NCBI RefSeq assembly: GCF_025399195.1
Contig: NW_026252095.1
Location: 1-64,000 of the forward strand
Length of the DNA stretch: 64,000 nucleotides
Origin: Umbelopsis ramanniana AG
Taxonomy: Eukaryota; Mucoromycota; Umbelopsidomycetes; Umbelopsidales; Umbelopsidaceae
Reading direction: 5' to 3'
Both the position numbers and the translations under genes were made by a program. Of the stretch, positions 46,133-57,457 are shown in pieces. Each line of letters starts with the position of its first letter. Within the stretch, counting starts at the first letter, position 1. Below the pieces are notes generated by a model. It was not told where the DNA came from. It saw only the letters and a list, made by a program, of their open reading frames with translations, and ran no database searches.

Positions 46133-47117
46133 TTGCGATTCTGTATTTGTTAAAAGGGCTGTTTTGGGGTGACTGTTGGAAGGTTCGGAAAATGGTCTTG
46201 TTGCCTCAAACACAAAGTCTGATTATAAGTTGATCAAAAAAATCAGAGTCAGTACAGCAATTGATCGGTAGTAATGGTAAGGATACCGAGTTGCTTACAG
46301 TGAGGAAATTTAGAATGGGAACAGCTGGGAGAAGGAGTGAGCGGGGATGGTTATCCCAAGTTTGGCGGAGACAATTCAGGTGACGTTGCACTGACTTCCC
46401 TGTTCAGCCCATTTTCCATTGCCCAACTTTTCAAGTCACTGCAGCACAGTGTGCTAAATAACATGACGTGCCATGCTATAAATCTACGAATACAAGGATG
46501 ATGCTCATATGCCTTGGTATGACATGAACGTGCGGGTAGAAGAATAAAAGGAAAAGTGGTTTCTGTGGGGTTAAACAAGTGGCTAAGGTCTGTAACTGAG
46601 GTACATTGGATGAGAAATAAGATGATGATGAAAGCTTCCCAATCTTTTAGCTAGCGCGCGTCAGATGTAGCCATAATCACCGTCATGTTTCAGTCGTTTC
46701 CATTAGAGCTCCGCGCCGTCCGACTTCAATGCAGCTCTACTTCGCTCTTCTCCGATTCACACACTATCCAGCCCCCATCCTGCTCTACTGTGTGAACAAT
46801 ATGCGCATGAAACAATTCGCATTTTGATGCCCCGCTTCAAATGGTCAAAGAAGGAGCAAATCAAAGGAAAACGAGGGATGGAATGAGTAGAATAGCGCAA
46901 GGATGAAGGGCTGGTCAAGCCAAACTGATGATTTTGGTGGATTTGCCAAACGATTTCAGCCGGCTGTAGGTCTTAGACATTGCCGTGCTTTCAAACACCG
47001 CCATACCGAACATATCACATTTTCATTGTCCCTGGAGGCGTCTGTGCTTATAAAAAGGCTGTTGTTGCCACTGCTATTTTTCTTCAATTCAACAAACACT
47101 TTCAACCAATATCCCCA
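46133..47117. other. Intergenic region upstream of GSK3 and the secreted protein
   Basis: No gene recognised in 985 bp of divergent spacer. A long antisense frame covers the start of the secreted-protein gene but has no family features. A TATA element for the secreted protein lies at 47049-47056. Confidence 0.5.
47049..47056 (+). promoter_or_regulatory. TATA box of the small secreted protein gene
   Basis: TATAAAAA, 62 bp before the ATG at 47118, in a pyrimidine-rich context. A clean TATA box is otherwise rare upstream of genes in this window and fits a strongly or inducibly expressed gene. Confidence 0.5.
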
Positions 47118-47525
47118 ATGTATATTCCCAAATACCTCATCGCTTTGGCCGCTTCCTTCTTCGTGGCTACCCAGGCTGCTCCCGTGGCTAGAGATGAAGA
47201 CCCTTTTGCTATCTGTGACGGATTTGCCCTCGACCCTCTCAATATGTCTACTATCAAAGTTGGTGACTCTGTTGCCGTCAAGTGGCAGGTTGGTGATTCT
47301 CTGGTCGTAAACTTCTCTGCTATCGAGCTCTTCAACAGCTCTGGACTCATTAAGGATCTCTACGTCGGTCAAACTCCCGCTACTGAACTTTCCAAGACCG
47401 TCGAGGTCGTCTTCCCCGAAAACCAAGGTCCCAACCAGAACGAATACTGGTTCCGTATCTGGGGACGTACTTCCAAGGGCCCAGACTGTATCCTCATCAG
47501 CGATCAGTTCCATTTGGAGGAATAG
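47118..47525 (+). CDS. Small secreted protein, Kre9/Knh1-like fold
   Basis: Intronless gene of 135 residues. A signal peptide (YIPKYLIALAASFFVATQA) with likely cleavage after TQA begins the protein. The mature part shows an Ig-like beta pattern: VGDSVAVKWQVGDS, then YWFRIWGRTSKGPDCILISD and FHLEE. Two Cys (ICDG near the start and PDCI near the end) could form one disulfide, and two N-glycosylation sequons are present (NMS, NFS). This pattern resembles the Kre9/Knh1 N-terminal domain found in many small fungal wall-associated or secreted proteins. No GPI signal is visible. Function unknown; a wall or effector-like role is inference. Confidence 0.75.
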   Translation: MYIPKYLIALAASFFVATQAAPVARDEDPFAICDGFALDPLNMSTIKVGDSVAVKWQVGDSLVVNFSAIELFNSSGLIKDLYVGQTPATELSKTVEVVFPENQGPNQNEYWFRIWGRTSKGPDCILISDQFHLEE

Positions 47526-48532
47526 GAAGGTGGATTGGAGTCATCGAGAGATTAATTGTAAATAGGAAATACGAAAGGAAATGACACCGTCAATCTATGA
47601 TGTAACAACATGCACATAATAAATATATTTATGAATGTACAGCCGTAATCACTTTGCTCAGCTTGGGATTGTTGTGATTGTTTGTGATTGCTAGTAATCA
47701 TAGAACGTACCGGACGTTCATGAGCCGTTTTGGTCTTCATTCTGTTTTTCTCATCAGCTTCTAGCATTTGCTGAGAGCAGATGTAAAACACCTATAGGAT
47801 GCTTACATTCAATGGTGGGTTTGCGCATCAGCATATAGCTTATATTCTCACATTAACCTTGAACGAATGAAAAATATGGAACAGTTTTATTAGGCTTCTA
47901 TTTTACCATGTTAGGAAGTCGCTTGTCTTGGTGTTCGGACGTAATTGGTGTTGGTCCAAAAACTGTGGGATATTTATAAATGTTATGAAACCGCGGTACT
48001 GGATGCGACCGTATTAAATGGTGGCGAGTCAGGCCACTTGCTGGTGCATATTAGGGCCAGGCTTCCGATGTGTAAATCATGGTGTTGCTTGTGAGCCAAC
48101 GGCAACCAGAACTAGCTGATATTGATTGAAGCTTCTCAATGGTGGGATTTCTGGACCGCCGTTGCTTATTTACCCATCTGTTCATGCCGCCTATCGGGTG
48201 GGAAATTAAGATCATAAGGCAGTAAACAAAAGATGCATGCCTGAAATGGGAACACAATATGTGTCTAGGTAGGAAGATACACATAAACGGAGCCATAGAG
48301 GTTCACATTTAGGGTGCTAATAAGGTACACTTTATGTTTTATTGCTGTCACAATCCGGACCAAAATGATTATGCCTGTCAAAATGATTCTTCTCGCTGAA
48401 TGAGATGAAAAAAAATTAAAATTAAAAACACCGGATTATAATTTTATCACAAAATATCATGACGACAACATCACCCAGCTATGATTTTTTTTGGATACCC
48501 ATTCACAGTTTTTTGTTTGCAACAGCTCAAAC
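47526..48532. other. Intergenic, nothing recognised
   Basis: 1 kb of AT-rich sequence. Short frames on both strands lack family features. The last 60 bp before 48533 contain an out-of-frame ATG (48481) upstream of the PPR start. Confidence 0.45.
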
Positions 48533-50287
48533 ATGCCATGGCGGCATGCACCTTTAGTTGACTCTGTCATAGTTGGCGTATTAAGAGCTATTGTAGCAAG
48601 ACCCGGAGGCTCGATTGCCTATCCAGCGAAGAAGAACTGCCTCCCCAAATCACCTTTTGCAAATACCCCTAATGGCGTACCTGTCTCTATACCTCAAGTT
48701 CCATTGTTTGGATTTACTGGTCATCCATTACGTGCTCCAATAGGTGCACGATTTCACTCAACTAAAGTAGGAAAGAAACAGGTTACAACGGACCGGCCAC
48801 CTGAAAACATGGACAAGGTCGACTCGCCAGTAAAGCACAAAGGCACCATGCGAAAACTTCAACCAAATGGATACTCACGGCATCAGTTGAAAATGCGACT
48901 TGGTGCTTCTTCTTACAACAAATGCAAAAAGTCAGTCCTGTTTCAGCGATATTTTGAAAAAGGAAAGGTGGATACCGTCCCAAAAGCTTCCGAAGCGGTC
49001 TACTTTACAAGATATAAGCGACCAAAACCGATAGTGTCCACCACTGTCAACATCAATAGACGACTTAAGCAACTTTTGCTAAATGAAGGTCGAATCAATG
49101 CAGCTATCAAGTTCTTAAGAGAGATGGAGGTTAATCAGAAGCGAGGTTTGACAGAAGGACCTGATCTCAAATCATATACCATGTTGGTACAAAGCTTTGG
49201 GCGGTCAAGGAACATGACTTCGGCCGTTGCCTGGTTTAAGAGGATGCAATCTAGAGGAATCAAATCGGATGTCAACATATATACGACGTTAATTGACGGG
49301 TTTATGCGTCTCTCTGATGTTGATCAGGCTGAAAAGTATTTTGCCGAGATGATGAGTTCCAGCATTCAACCTAATCTTGTCACCTACAACTGCATGATGT
49401 ATCATGCCACCCAACAGCTAGATATGGATACTACAGAGGCAATTTTTGCTCGCTTGAGGTCTGCTAAACTTCAACCGGATCCGTACACATACGCCATTTT
49501 GATCAATGGGTATGCAAGGCACGATAATGTGGATGAAGCATGGAGATTGATGCAAGAGATGGAAAAGAATCATCACAAAATCTCTTCTGTTATTGCTACC
49601 ACCATCATGGCTATGCATCGACGGCATAACGACAATACAGGGGTAAGGAAACTGTATACGGATTTCTTCTCGCCTTCTTGTAAAGATACCACAATGGAGC
49701 AAGCTACGCCATTGGAGCCAACTACGCACACGCACAATGTTCTATTGAATGCCATCTTGGCCGAATCCAATGCTGAGATGACTGGCCAATATTACACGCA
49801 CTTCATCAAGACTTTACCTGCATCTAAGCGCCATAATCGCAACCTCAAAATCAGCGAACAGGCGGATCTAAGCAACGCTTACAATTTTACTAGCTTCATG
49901 AGAGCTTTCCTTCGCCACGATGACTATAGCTCGGTGATTAGCGTGTACAAGGATATGCTTCACCACCATGTTAAGCCCACGATTGTCACGTATGGTACTT
50001 TAATGCTGGCTCACGCATTTGTACCTGATCCCAACATGTGCACTCGTATTCATCAAGAACTAGAGCGAACGACCCACCTCAAACCCAATGTTGTCACCTA
50101 CACCATCTTATTACGAGCCTGGGCTAAAGTTGGAGATTGGGATATGGTTGGCAAAGTGTATCAAGAGATGCGATCAAAGGATATAGAGCCCAACAAGGAG
50201 ACTTTATCTTTGCTTCGAAGATGGAAAAGCAATCCATCGATGCCTAGTGAAAATTTCCAAAAGGAAGGCCTCAGTTCCCAACAATGA
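48533..50287 (+). CDS. Pentatricopeptide-repeat (PPR) protein, probably mitochondrial
   Basis: Intronless, 584 residues from the ATG at 48533 (MPWRHAPLVDSVIVGVLRAI). The N-terminal 100 residues are basic and lack acidic clusters, consistent with mitochondrial import. At least seven PPR motifs follow, among them SYTMLVQSFGRSRNMTSAVA, IYTTLIDGFMRLSDVDQAEK, TYNCMMYHATQQLDMDTTEA, TYAILINGYARHDNVDEAWR and TYTILLRAWAKVGDWDMVGK, each about 35 residues. PPR proteins bind organellar RNA and steer its processing, stability or translation; the target here cannot be read. A basic linker precedes the repeats. Confidence 0.9.
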   Translation: MPWRHAPLVDSVIVGVLRAIVARPGGSIAYPAKKNCLPKSPFANTPNGVPVSIPQVPLFGFTGHPLRAPIGARFHSTKVGKKQVTTDRPPENMDKVDSPVKHKGTMRKLQPNGYSRHQLKMRLGASSYNKCKKSVLFQRYFEKGKVDTVPKASEAVYFTRYKRPKPIVSTTVNINRRLKQLLLNEGRINAAIKFLREMEVNQKRGLTEGPDLKSYTMLVQSFGRSRNMTSAVAWFKRMQSRGIKSDVNIYTTLIDGFMRLSDVDQAEKYFAEMMSSSIQPNLVTYNCMMYHATQQLDMDTTEAIFARLRSAKLQPDPYTYAILINGYARHDNVDEAWRLMQEMEKNHHKISSVIATTIMAMHRRHNDNTGVRKLYTDFFSPSCKDTTMEQATPLEPTTHTHNVLLNAILAESNAEMTGQYYTHFIKTLPASKRHNRNLKISEQADLSNAYNFTSFMRAFLRHDDYSSVISVYKDMLHHHVKPTIVTYGTLMLAHAFVPDPNMCTRIHQELERTTHLKPNVVTYTILLRAWAKVGDWDMVGKVYQEMRSKDIEPNKETLSLLRRWKSNPSMPSENFQKEGLSSQQ

Positions 50288-50899
50288 AAAGTTTTAGCAG
50301 CCATCACCCCATCGATCCCTGAAAAACCTTGTAAATAATGAAAACAATGACATTATAGTAGACGCAATAAAAAAAGAGAATCTTCCCGACAATTTGCATG
50401 TGTGCTTCCAGATGTTTCACCGATGCATAGCATATTATAACGAGCCCACATATGAATCGATCTGCTGTTCATGACGCTGTATTCCAACCGGTATGTAAGT
50501 TTTTGATTTCCCGATACTCGGTATACACAAAAGCGTCATAGTGTTACTGTTAAATAAAGGATAGTGGCCGCAATGTTTTTGTGGATGTTTGAGAGTCTGT
50601 TGATATTTTCGGATCGAATGCTGTCGATAAACCCTGTTTTGTAACATTGGCAAGCCTTGTTCAACTCGACTTCCGCCATCTATCTTGTCGTACAACTATC
50701 GGATTTGTTTAGATCCGGTTGCGACTCGATGAAGTAACCTGTTGTATAATGGCAAAAGGGAAAATTAATGCTGAACAGTGGAGTGGACTTTTATTTCATA
50801 TGGGTACACTAGAAAAAAAAATAATAATTATAAAAATAAACACGGTAATGCCACTATGTCCACCTTTTTTTTTTTTTTCGTTCTTTCTATCCTCGGTGA
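50288..50899. other. Intergenic; GT2 promoter
   Basis: 612 bp without a gene. A 14-T tract at 50865-50878 lies 21 bp before the GT2 start codon, as at several other genes of this window. Confidence 0.45.
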
Positions 50900-52462
50900 A
50901 TGTTATATCTCACAAACGATATTGGCCTTCTGCCCTTCTTCTTGCCATTGGGGCTAATTGGCTTTTATCGTTATTTATGGTATGCCGTCAAGCTCTTAGC
51001 ATGGGCGGTTTATCGACCAGTCCATCCTTCCAGCAACCCAACGTATGATTCTAAAACAGACGTCACCATCATTGTCCCTACCATTGATGCCGGCGAAGAG
51101 TTTCGAATCGCAGCACGAAGCTGGCTTGCGTGCAATCCAAAGGAAATCATCATTGTGACGGAAACAAAGATGCGAAAACCTCTACAATCCCTAGCCGACG
51201 ACATCGATCCAGACAAAATTCGTGTCCTGACCGTACCAAGGGCAAATAAACGGTTGCAGATGGTGGAGGGGATTAACGCCACTAACACGGAGATAATTGT
51301 GTTTGCTGATGATGATGCAATCTGGAAACCCACCATGCTTGATTATATTCTTGCTTGCTTTGAAGACCTCAAGATGGGTGGAGTAGGCACCAGCCAAACG
51401 GTACATGCCGTCAATCCCAATGGCCATCAAACTGTTTGGGAAGTCCTGGCCGGATTTAGATTAACCATTCGCAATATCGAAATTGCCGCCTCTACTCATA
51501 TCGACGGCGGAGTTTGTTGCTTGTCAGGTCGAACGGCTGCGTATAGATCACTTATATTGAAGGACCCGGCCTTTCAGTACGGATTTACCAACGACTTATG
51601 GTTGGGAAAATATCCTTTGAACTCGGGAGATGATAAGTATCTGACCCGTTGGATGGTATCGCATGGATGGAATACCCATATCCAAGTTACCCCGGAAGCC
51701 GAGCTAAGCTCCACCTTCAAGGATAATTGGCGGTTCCTGAAGCAGGTTTTGCGATGGACGCGCAACACCTGGCGCTCAGATTTTCGATCGCTGTTTATAG
51801 AGCGACATATTTGGCGACGATATCCCTATGTCGCATTCACCATGGTGGACAAGTTGTTCAATCCATTCACTCTCCTTGTTGGTCCGATTCTAGTGATCGT
51901 ATTTTCTACCCAACAGGCACGTAACGCAGGTGACACAAACCCACCTCTTCCAGGATGGAATATCGCCATTTCATACATCGTTTGGTTACTCTTGACCAGA
52001 GCCATCAAACTCCTACCCCACTTCTTCAAGCGACCGCAAGATATTATTTGGGTGCCAGCTTGGCTCGTCTTCAACTACTACTTTGCCGTCATGAAGATTT
52101 ATGCGCTGTTTACACTGCATGAAGTGGGCTGGGGTACAAGAGCTGGTGTAGCAACAGGGCTTGCGGCGGATATTGCCAAAGAGAAAAAGGATCCCTCTGA
52201 CACCACACGCTCCAGCGATACGTTCATTGAAATGTCCCATCTGGAAGGAGACGCCGATTACAACGAACGCCCGTACCCTCATCACCGACTCAGTATGGCT
52301 CTCTCAGAGGATGAAGATCTCTTCTCAGCGGAAGAGTGGCAGTCCTCACGTCGTACCACCCGACCAGAGAGCATTGATCTTGGCTTCGATAGCCGGCTAT
52401 TTCCATATATGAGCGAGTCCAGTAGACCGAGAACTAGCATCTATGACTCATGGACGTCATAA
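50900..52462 (+). CDS. Membrane glycosyltransferase family 2 (hyaluronan-synthase/Cps1-like)
   Basis: Intronless, 520 residues. One N-terminal membrane helix (LLPFFLPLGLIGFYRYLWYA) precedes a processive GT2 catalytic domain: VTIIVPTIDAGEEF, FADDDAIWKP (the metal- and UDP-binding Asp cluster), NSGDDKYLTRW (the acceptor-side Asp) and QVLRWTRNTWRSD, the Q-x-x-R-W motif of chitin, cellulose and hyaluronan synthases. Three further membrane segments follow at about residues 310-410. The tail is Ser/Arg-rich and cytosolic. The closest described fungal group is the Cps1/ZtGT2 family, which is needed for surface growth of hyphae; the polymer made is not established. Its 3' end converges on the lyase-like gene, 225 bp away. 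Confidence 0.9.
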   Translation: MLYLTNDIGLLPFFLPLGLIGFYRYLWYAVKLLAWAVYRPVHPSSNPTYDSKTDVTIIVPTIDAGEEFRIAARSWLACNPKEIIIVTETKMRKPLQSLADDIDPDKIRVLTVPRANKRLQMVEGINATNTEIIVFADDDAIWKPTMLDYILACFEDLKMGGVGTSQTVHAVNPNGHQTVWEVLAGFRLTIRNIEIAASTHIDGGVCCLSGRTAAYRSLILKDPAFQYGFTNDLWLGKYPLNSGDDKYLTRWMVSHGWNTHIQVTPEAELSSTFKDNWRFLKQVLRWTRNTWRSDFRSLFIERHIWRRYPYVAFTMVDKLFNPFTLLVGPILVIVFSTQQARNAGDTNPPLPGWNIAISYIVWLLLTRAIKLLPHFFKRPQDIIWVPAWLVFNYYFAVMKIYALFTLHEVGWGTRAGVATGLAADIAKEKKDPSDTTRSSDTFIEMSHLEGDADYNERPYPHHRLSMALSEDEDLFSAEEWQSSRRTTRPESIDLGFDSRLFPYMSESSRPRTSIYDSWTS

Positions 52463-52687
52463 CATCCTCCCACCCACCAAACTATACCATGATAGCATTC
52501 TACCCCATACCTAACTTTTTTTTTGCCATTGTATTTACGGCTCGACAGCATTTTGGCTGACAAAGTGAGGTCATATTACAATTCTTTAGAAGAGACGTAG
52601 TGAGCGTGACAAAAATGATGACAATTTGTACAATGATGAACGTAAAGAAAATAAAAACAAAGATACAATAATAAATGGAGAGGCACT

Positions 52688-54545
52688 CTAGCATACAAAC
52701 TCGTTGTCTCCAAGCAATTCGCTCATTTGACAAAAGAAGTCAGACAGCGGTCTAGTGTTATGGTTTGTGTCACGCTCCTTTTCTGCCATGGCACGCAATA
52801 AAGGCATGGCGTGGAGATACGCTTCATCTCCCCACTTGAGATATCCAATTTCAACCAGAGGCACGAGGTTTGTGACTGGGTATCCGTTGAGATTGGAGTA
52901 TGGCCATCCCTGGCCTTGGTTAAGGGCAAAGGGAATAAGGTAATCTAGAGCTGTCTTGATCGACTGGCCCTCCGGTCCAACATAATGCCACATATCCACT
53001 CCTGCCATTTGACATTGTTGCGCGAGGAGAAACAAGCCCCTAGAAGATATACAAATGATCAATTTTGGGCAATTTATGTACAGTGTCAAAAAATTTGGCT
53101 GATCATCATCACAAACTTACTGTAGATTGAACACACTGTAAAACCAAGATGTTGGTCTACTTGTTTCATGATGTTGCCAACCATTCGCTTTGATTTGTCG
53201 GTTGACTCGAACGCTCAGAGCATGCGTTGCAATCTCCTTGGCGACGTCGTGCTTGTTCAAAAACCGAGCGATAGGAATGACTTGGACATCATAGTAAGTG
53301 CCTAAATCAACGAAAAATCCAATTAAAATTTTTTAGAACAGCGGTTGCTAAACAGTGGATGTGGATGAACGCGCTTACCATGATTATTAACTCCCTTACT
53401 TTCCTGTGACGCAAGTGAGCTAGTGCTTAACCATTCCCAGTATAATGAAAACCATTCAACAAGGGCATCATGGAGCTGTGGGCTATAGGATGGGGACTTT
53501 TGTAGATGTGGCATGATTTGGATGACCTGGGTTTACGGGAGGAGAAAAAAAAAATCACAAAAAGGTTATGAGTTGCGGTTCATCCGTGGTGGAGATTAGG
53601 GTGTTCCCCTCAACGATTCGCTCGTTCACTATCTTACCCTATAGATTGGATACATATCGAGAATACCAGTTCGGCTGCCGTGGGTGTTGCCTTTTCGAAG
53701 ACTCCCCCAATGGAAATGTGGATTCATTTTGGTTTCGGGGTTGACAAACCACTCGTACAAGCGATCGCTCGCTTTAACGGCATACGTTTCATTTCCCGTC
53801 AGCTGGAAAGCGAGGCCTAATCGGTAGACTTCGCGGAGCATCTGCCGCAGTAAGCGGTAATCCTGCACTGTTTCGACTTCTGGATTCACGTAGCCGTCTC
53901 GACGAATGTAAGGCAGACCATCCGGCGTATCTGGATTTCGCCAAAAGTATCTAAAAAAAAAAACCGGAAGAGAAATGTAGCTTAGTAAAACGGCTCTTTA
54001 CTGTATCGGTCCGCCCCTTTCTACGCTGGTATAAAAATACCCAATTTTCCATATTTGGACACAAAAGAAAAATACGTATGATGGTGGCATGCAGGCGCCA
54101 TTCCCCTTAGCCCACCTCCCTGGCGCTCTACTTACTTTGCAAGACTAAGGTAATCGTGAGCGTCGCCACTAGGAGCAACTTGTGGTTTCAGAACAACAGA
54201 GTATACTGAATCATTGCGCAGGGCTACGTCAGCGTCCTTGAGAATGATGTCCATAGCATCGTATCGAAGGTTACTGAGTTCCTTAAACGCTGATGCCCGT
54301 GCGGCTCCATCAGATAACCAGTAAGACTCCATTGAAGATGTGATGGTACTTCCAGACGCAGGAAGTGCATTTTCGTTACTGATTCTACTGCAGCTCATGA
54401 GAAGGGATATGAACAAGTAGCATATTCCAGCTACTAAAAAGGTGACAAGTCTGGACTTGGTGAAAACCTTGGGTCCAGTGGGTCGTACAGGCACGGTGGT
54501 AGGGAAAGTCATTGGCAACCTCGAGCGCAACAATGTCTTTTCCAT
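52688..54545 (-). CDS. Membrane-anchored alginate-lyase-like polysaccharide lyase
   Basis: Five exons (54545-54136, 53950-53638, 53526-53379, 53301-53121, 53039-52688) give 467 residues. A single membrane helix (RLVTFLVAGICYLFISLLMS) after about 30 residues marks a type II membrane or secreted-anchored protein. The alginate-lyase fold is supported by KYFWRNPDTPDGLPYIRRDG, NPHFHWGSLRKGNTHGSRTG and NNHGTYYDVQ, where the last carries the conserved His and Tyr of the family. Relatives cleave uronic-acid polymers (alginate, glucuronan). Mucoromycota walls contain glucuronic-acid polymers, so self-wall remodelling is a plausible role, by inference. An 11-base T-tract (coding strand) lies 30 bp upstream. 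The start is the first ATG. Confidence 0.83.
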
Positions 54546-54733
54546 GATGTCGAAGTAGACAGGAAGAAAGGGGTGAAAAAAAAAAAGCGCAAGCGAGGCC
54601 AATGTACCTTGCCACTTTTATAGGCTTGCCGTTGTTATTTCAGTCTCCCGGGGAATGTCAGCAGAGGCTTTTGGACAAAAATAACCATACCCGAATGAAA
54701 CAAATACATATCAACAAACAACCTTTTGTCTTT

Positions 54734-56379
54734 TTATTCACTGTCATCTTCATCAGCAAAGAATTCAGTCATGACCCAGTCTATGAACGCCTTGGGATAG
54801 CAATCGGATTCCTCGTAAGCGTCTTGAATAATTTCATCATGACCTCCTCGTTTTATCCACATTTTGATAATCTTTTCCGCTTCACCTTTTTTACCCGGAG
54901 TTTGACACCACTCGCCTTGGGCCCAGGAGCTCATAGCCCAGCCCAGCCACGCGCCATACAAGTCTTCCTTATCCGACTCCAGCACTTGCTTATAGTAAAA
55001 CTCTGCGTTTTTCAACAATTGCTGCTTATTTTTATCGGCTACACTCATGGGAAGTTGCGCTCTGACCAAACTAATGTCTCCGAGTTTTCGTAGAATGTTG
55101 TTGTTTTTTGGTTCAATCTGCAGCGCTTCTTGAAAAGATTTACTGGCTTGAGAATAAAGTTGCCAAACTTCTTTCCCGCTCGGGTCGCCGTCCAGCTTGC
55201 GCCCACTCCGAATAAATGTTTGCTGCTTAGCTTGTGCATATTGACTAAGGAGATCGCCTCGATCACACATTGCTTCACAATGGCGGCTATCGACTTTGCT
55301 CGTGACGAAGTCAAGCTTTTCCAATGCCAAGGTGTAGGTTTTGTCGTCCACTTGGCCCGATGCCGTCATTGACCTATCGGCAAGTAAGGCTAGCGTTTGT
55401 GCATGCTGCAGGGCGATCTGAATGACTGCCTGTTGGTAATCCTTTTCGGTTTCGCGTGATGCCTGGGATAGCCATTTCTCGGCCTGCTTTAACTTGTCTT
55501 GAGCGCTGTTAAACAAATCGACAGCCTTCTCATAATTGGCCAGCATCGATGCCATGGTGGAAAGCGCATTAGCAGAGGCAACAAGGGTGTCTATTAATGT
55601 GTATGCAGTGGTAGGTATGACTTCAGTGACGGTAGTGGACGCATCTGGTGTAGTCGTTTCGTGGCTATGGTCATGATCATGTGAATGTTCTTCCTCATCC
55701 GGTTGTTCTTCAATTGTCATATTTTCCAGTTGTGGCATAAGCTCTTGCTCTTGCAGGGCATAGGCTTCTTCTAAAATTGAAATAGCCTCTTGCACTGCCA
55801 AAGCTGCTTGACTGTATCCATCTTCTATTTCATCCACATCCTGGACCGTTTCTGCTCGAGTATTCAGCGCCTGACCAAGGTTGAACATAGCGTCTGCATT
55901 TTTGTTGTCGATAGCCAGCGCCTGTCGAAATTTTTGTATGGACAAGTCGATAAGTTTGAGTTTGTCGACAGGAGCACTTCGCTTTGGTAGATACTGTAAC
56001 AGCACAAACAACACTCGTCCCCTGAGAGTACAATTAGCATTTTGGCCAGTCCTCTGCAGTTGTATTGCTTGGTTTCCTTACCAATTGTAAAGGCAGTCCG
56101 AGTCCGTCTTATTAAGCTCGTGTGCTTTGGCGTACATTTCACTTGCTCGTTCATAAAAGCGTTTTGATTTATCTCCATCGCCGTATCGTTCACCCTTCTC
56201 TTCTAGCTCCACACCCTCTGTGATTCATATGAATCAGTCAACACACAAGGGATCAAGCGAGATCAACATGCTTCGAACATACCTTCCATGAAGTCTTCAA
56301 ACGTCGTCGGCTCGAATTGCTTTTTGGCCGGCTTCTTTTCCTTTTCTTTTGAAAACTTTGGAATCTTTGGTTTACCCAT
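54734..56379 (-). CDS. TPR-like repeat protein of unknown function
   Basis: Three exons (56379-56283, 56217-56082, 56021-54734) give 506 residues. The N-terminus is basic (MGKPKIPKFSKEKEKKPAKK). From about residue 45 the protein is helical with TPR-like pairs: SKRFYERASEMYAKAHELNK, LSIQKFRQALAIDNKNADAM and YSQASKSFQEALQIEPKNNN. A His/Asp/Glu loop (EEEHSHDHDHSHE) sits between repeats. It ends with an acidic tail. I cannot assign a family; the basic start and TPR array recall Nro1/Ett1-like proteins, but the motif match is weak. A scaffolding or chaperone-adaptor role would be typical for this architecture. Confidence 0.8.
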
Positions 56380-56680
56380 GCTGGCGAATTTAATTTAATT
56401 GGAGAATTACTGAAGCTCTAGGTATGCTCGGCCCCAAAAAAAAATAAAAAATCGCAGCAGCATTGCCAGAGTAACAGCAAGTCACAAAAACCCCTTTACC
56501 AGCTGAACCCAGTCAAAAGAACATACCGAAGAACACTTTGAAGAACACTTTATATAAACAGTATAGAAAGCTACTCAATTTCCCTCACTATACCACGTCA
56601 ACCTTTTCCTTTTTGTATTTTCACAGCATGGGCGTTCAAAAAGCTACACCATGCCGCCGTAGATATCCGAATGACTGTAG

Positions 56681-57331
56681 TTAAAATAGGAGGTTTTGAG
56701 AATTGAGATAAAAGATACCACCAATCAAACCAACAAGTAGCAAGAGTGGAATGAAAAGAGCAGTGGGATCGTGCGTTCGCTTGTCCTTGATTTCCAATAA
56801 CTCGACATCAAAAACTAAAGTAGAGTTACCGGGAATTGGACCAACGCCAGTAACACCGTAAGCCATGTCCGGGGGAATGGTCAGCTTACGTTCCTCGCCT
56901 ACTGCCATACTATAGGGTGGAGGAAGTCATGTCAATATCGGGAGCTTCGTATCAAATCATAAATGGGCAGAATTCTAGCTTACTCTTCCAAACCTTCATC
57001 CCAGCCCTTGATGACCTCGCCTGCACCAAGCAAGAATTCGAAGGGTTGCTTGCGATCTCGACTTGAATCAAACTTTTTGTTGGTCTTGACAAAGTAGCCG
57101 GTATAATGCATGCTCAAAACATCACTAAAGTGAAAACTAGGTTGGTGTCTATTTGGAGTGTGCACGATGCTTTGATCATCTAAACTCACCCCTTCTTGGT
57201 TCGGCGAAGTTCAGGTGTATCCTCGACTTGTTTGACGAATTCTGGATGGCGATGCCATGAGCAACTAATCCTTAAACACGCAAAACACGCTCGCTTTAAC
57301 TCAACTTACCGATGGTTAGCTTTTGTGACAT
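56681..57331 (-). CDS. FKBP-type peptidyl-prolyl isomerase with C-terminal membrane anchor
   Basis: Four exons (57331-57310, 57241-57190, 57124-56984, 56909-56681) give 147 residues. The FKBP domain is complete: [38 protein letters not shown] and [20 protein letters not shown], so the FK506-pocket residues (Tyr, Asp, Phe, Val-Ile, Trp) are present. The best relatives are the ER FKBP2/FKBP13 type. Unlike them there is no N-terminal signal peptide and no HDEL-like end; instead one hydrophobic helix ([19 protein letters not shown]) sits 8 residues from the C-terminus, as in tail-anchored proteins. The domain would then face the cytosol. Only 126 bp separate this ATG from the GT49 start, leaving little room for an extra signal-peptide exon. 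Confidence 0.9.
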
Positions 57332-57457
57332 GATGGGAGACGTGGGTGGGTTCCAGTGAAATGAATCCCAGCCATTTTGTCTGTCACAAAAATGTGACCG
57401 GGGCAAAAAGCCGTTGTGAATGGCTTCATTCTTTTGCCTCGACATCTAAAACCTTAG

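Noticed and set aside
46956-47513. 185-codon minus-strand frame
   Set aside because: Antisense to the secreted-protein gene, which has a signal peptide, TATA box and proper start.
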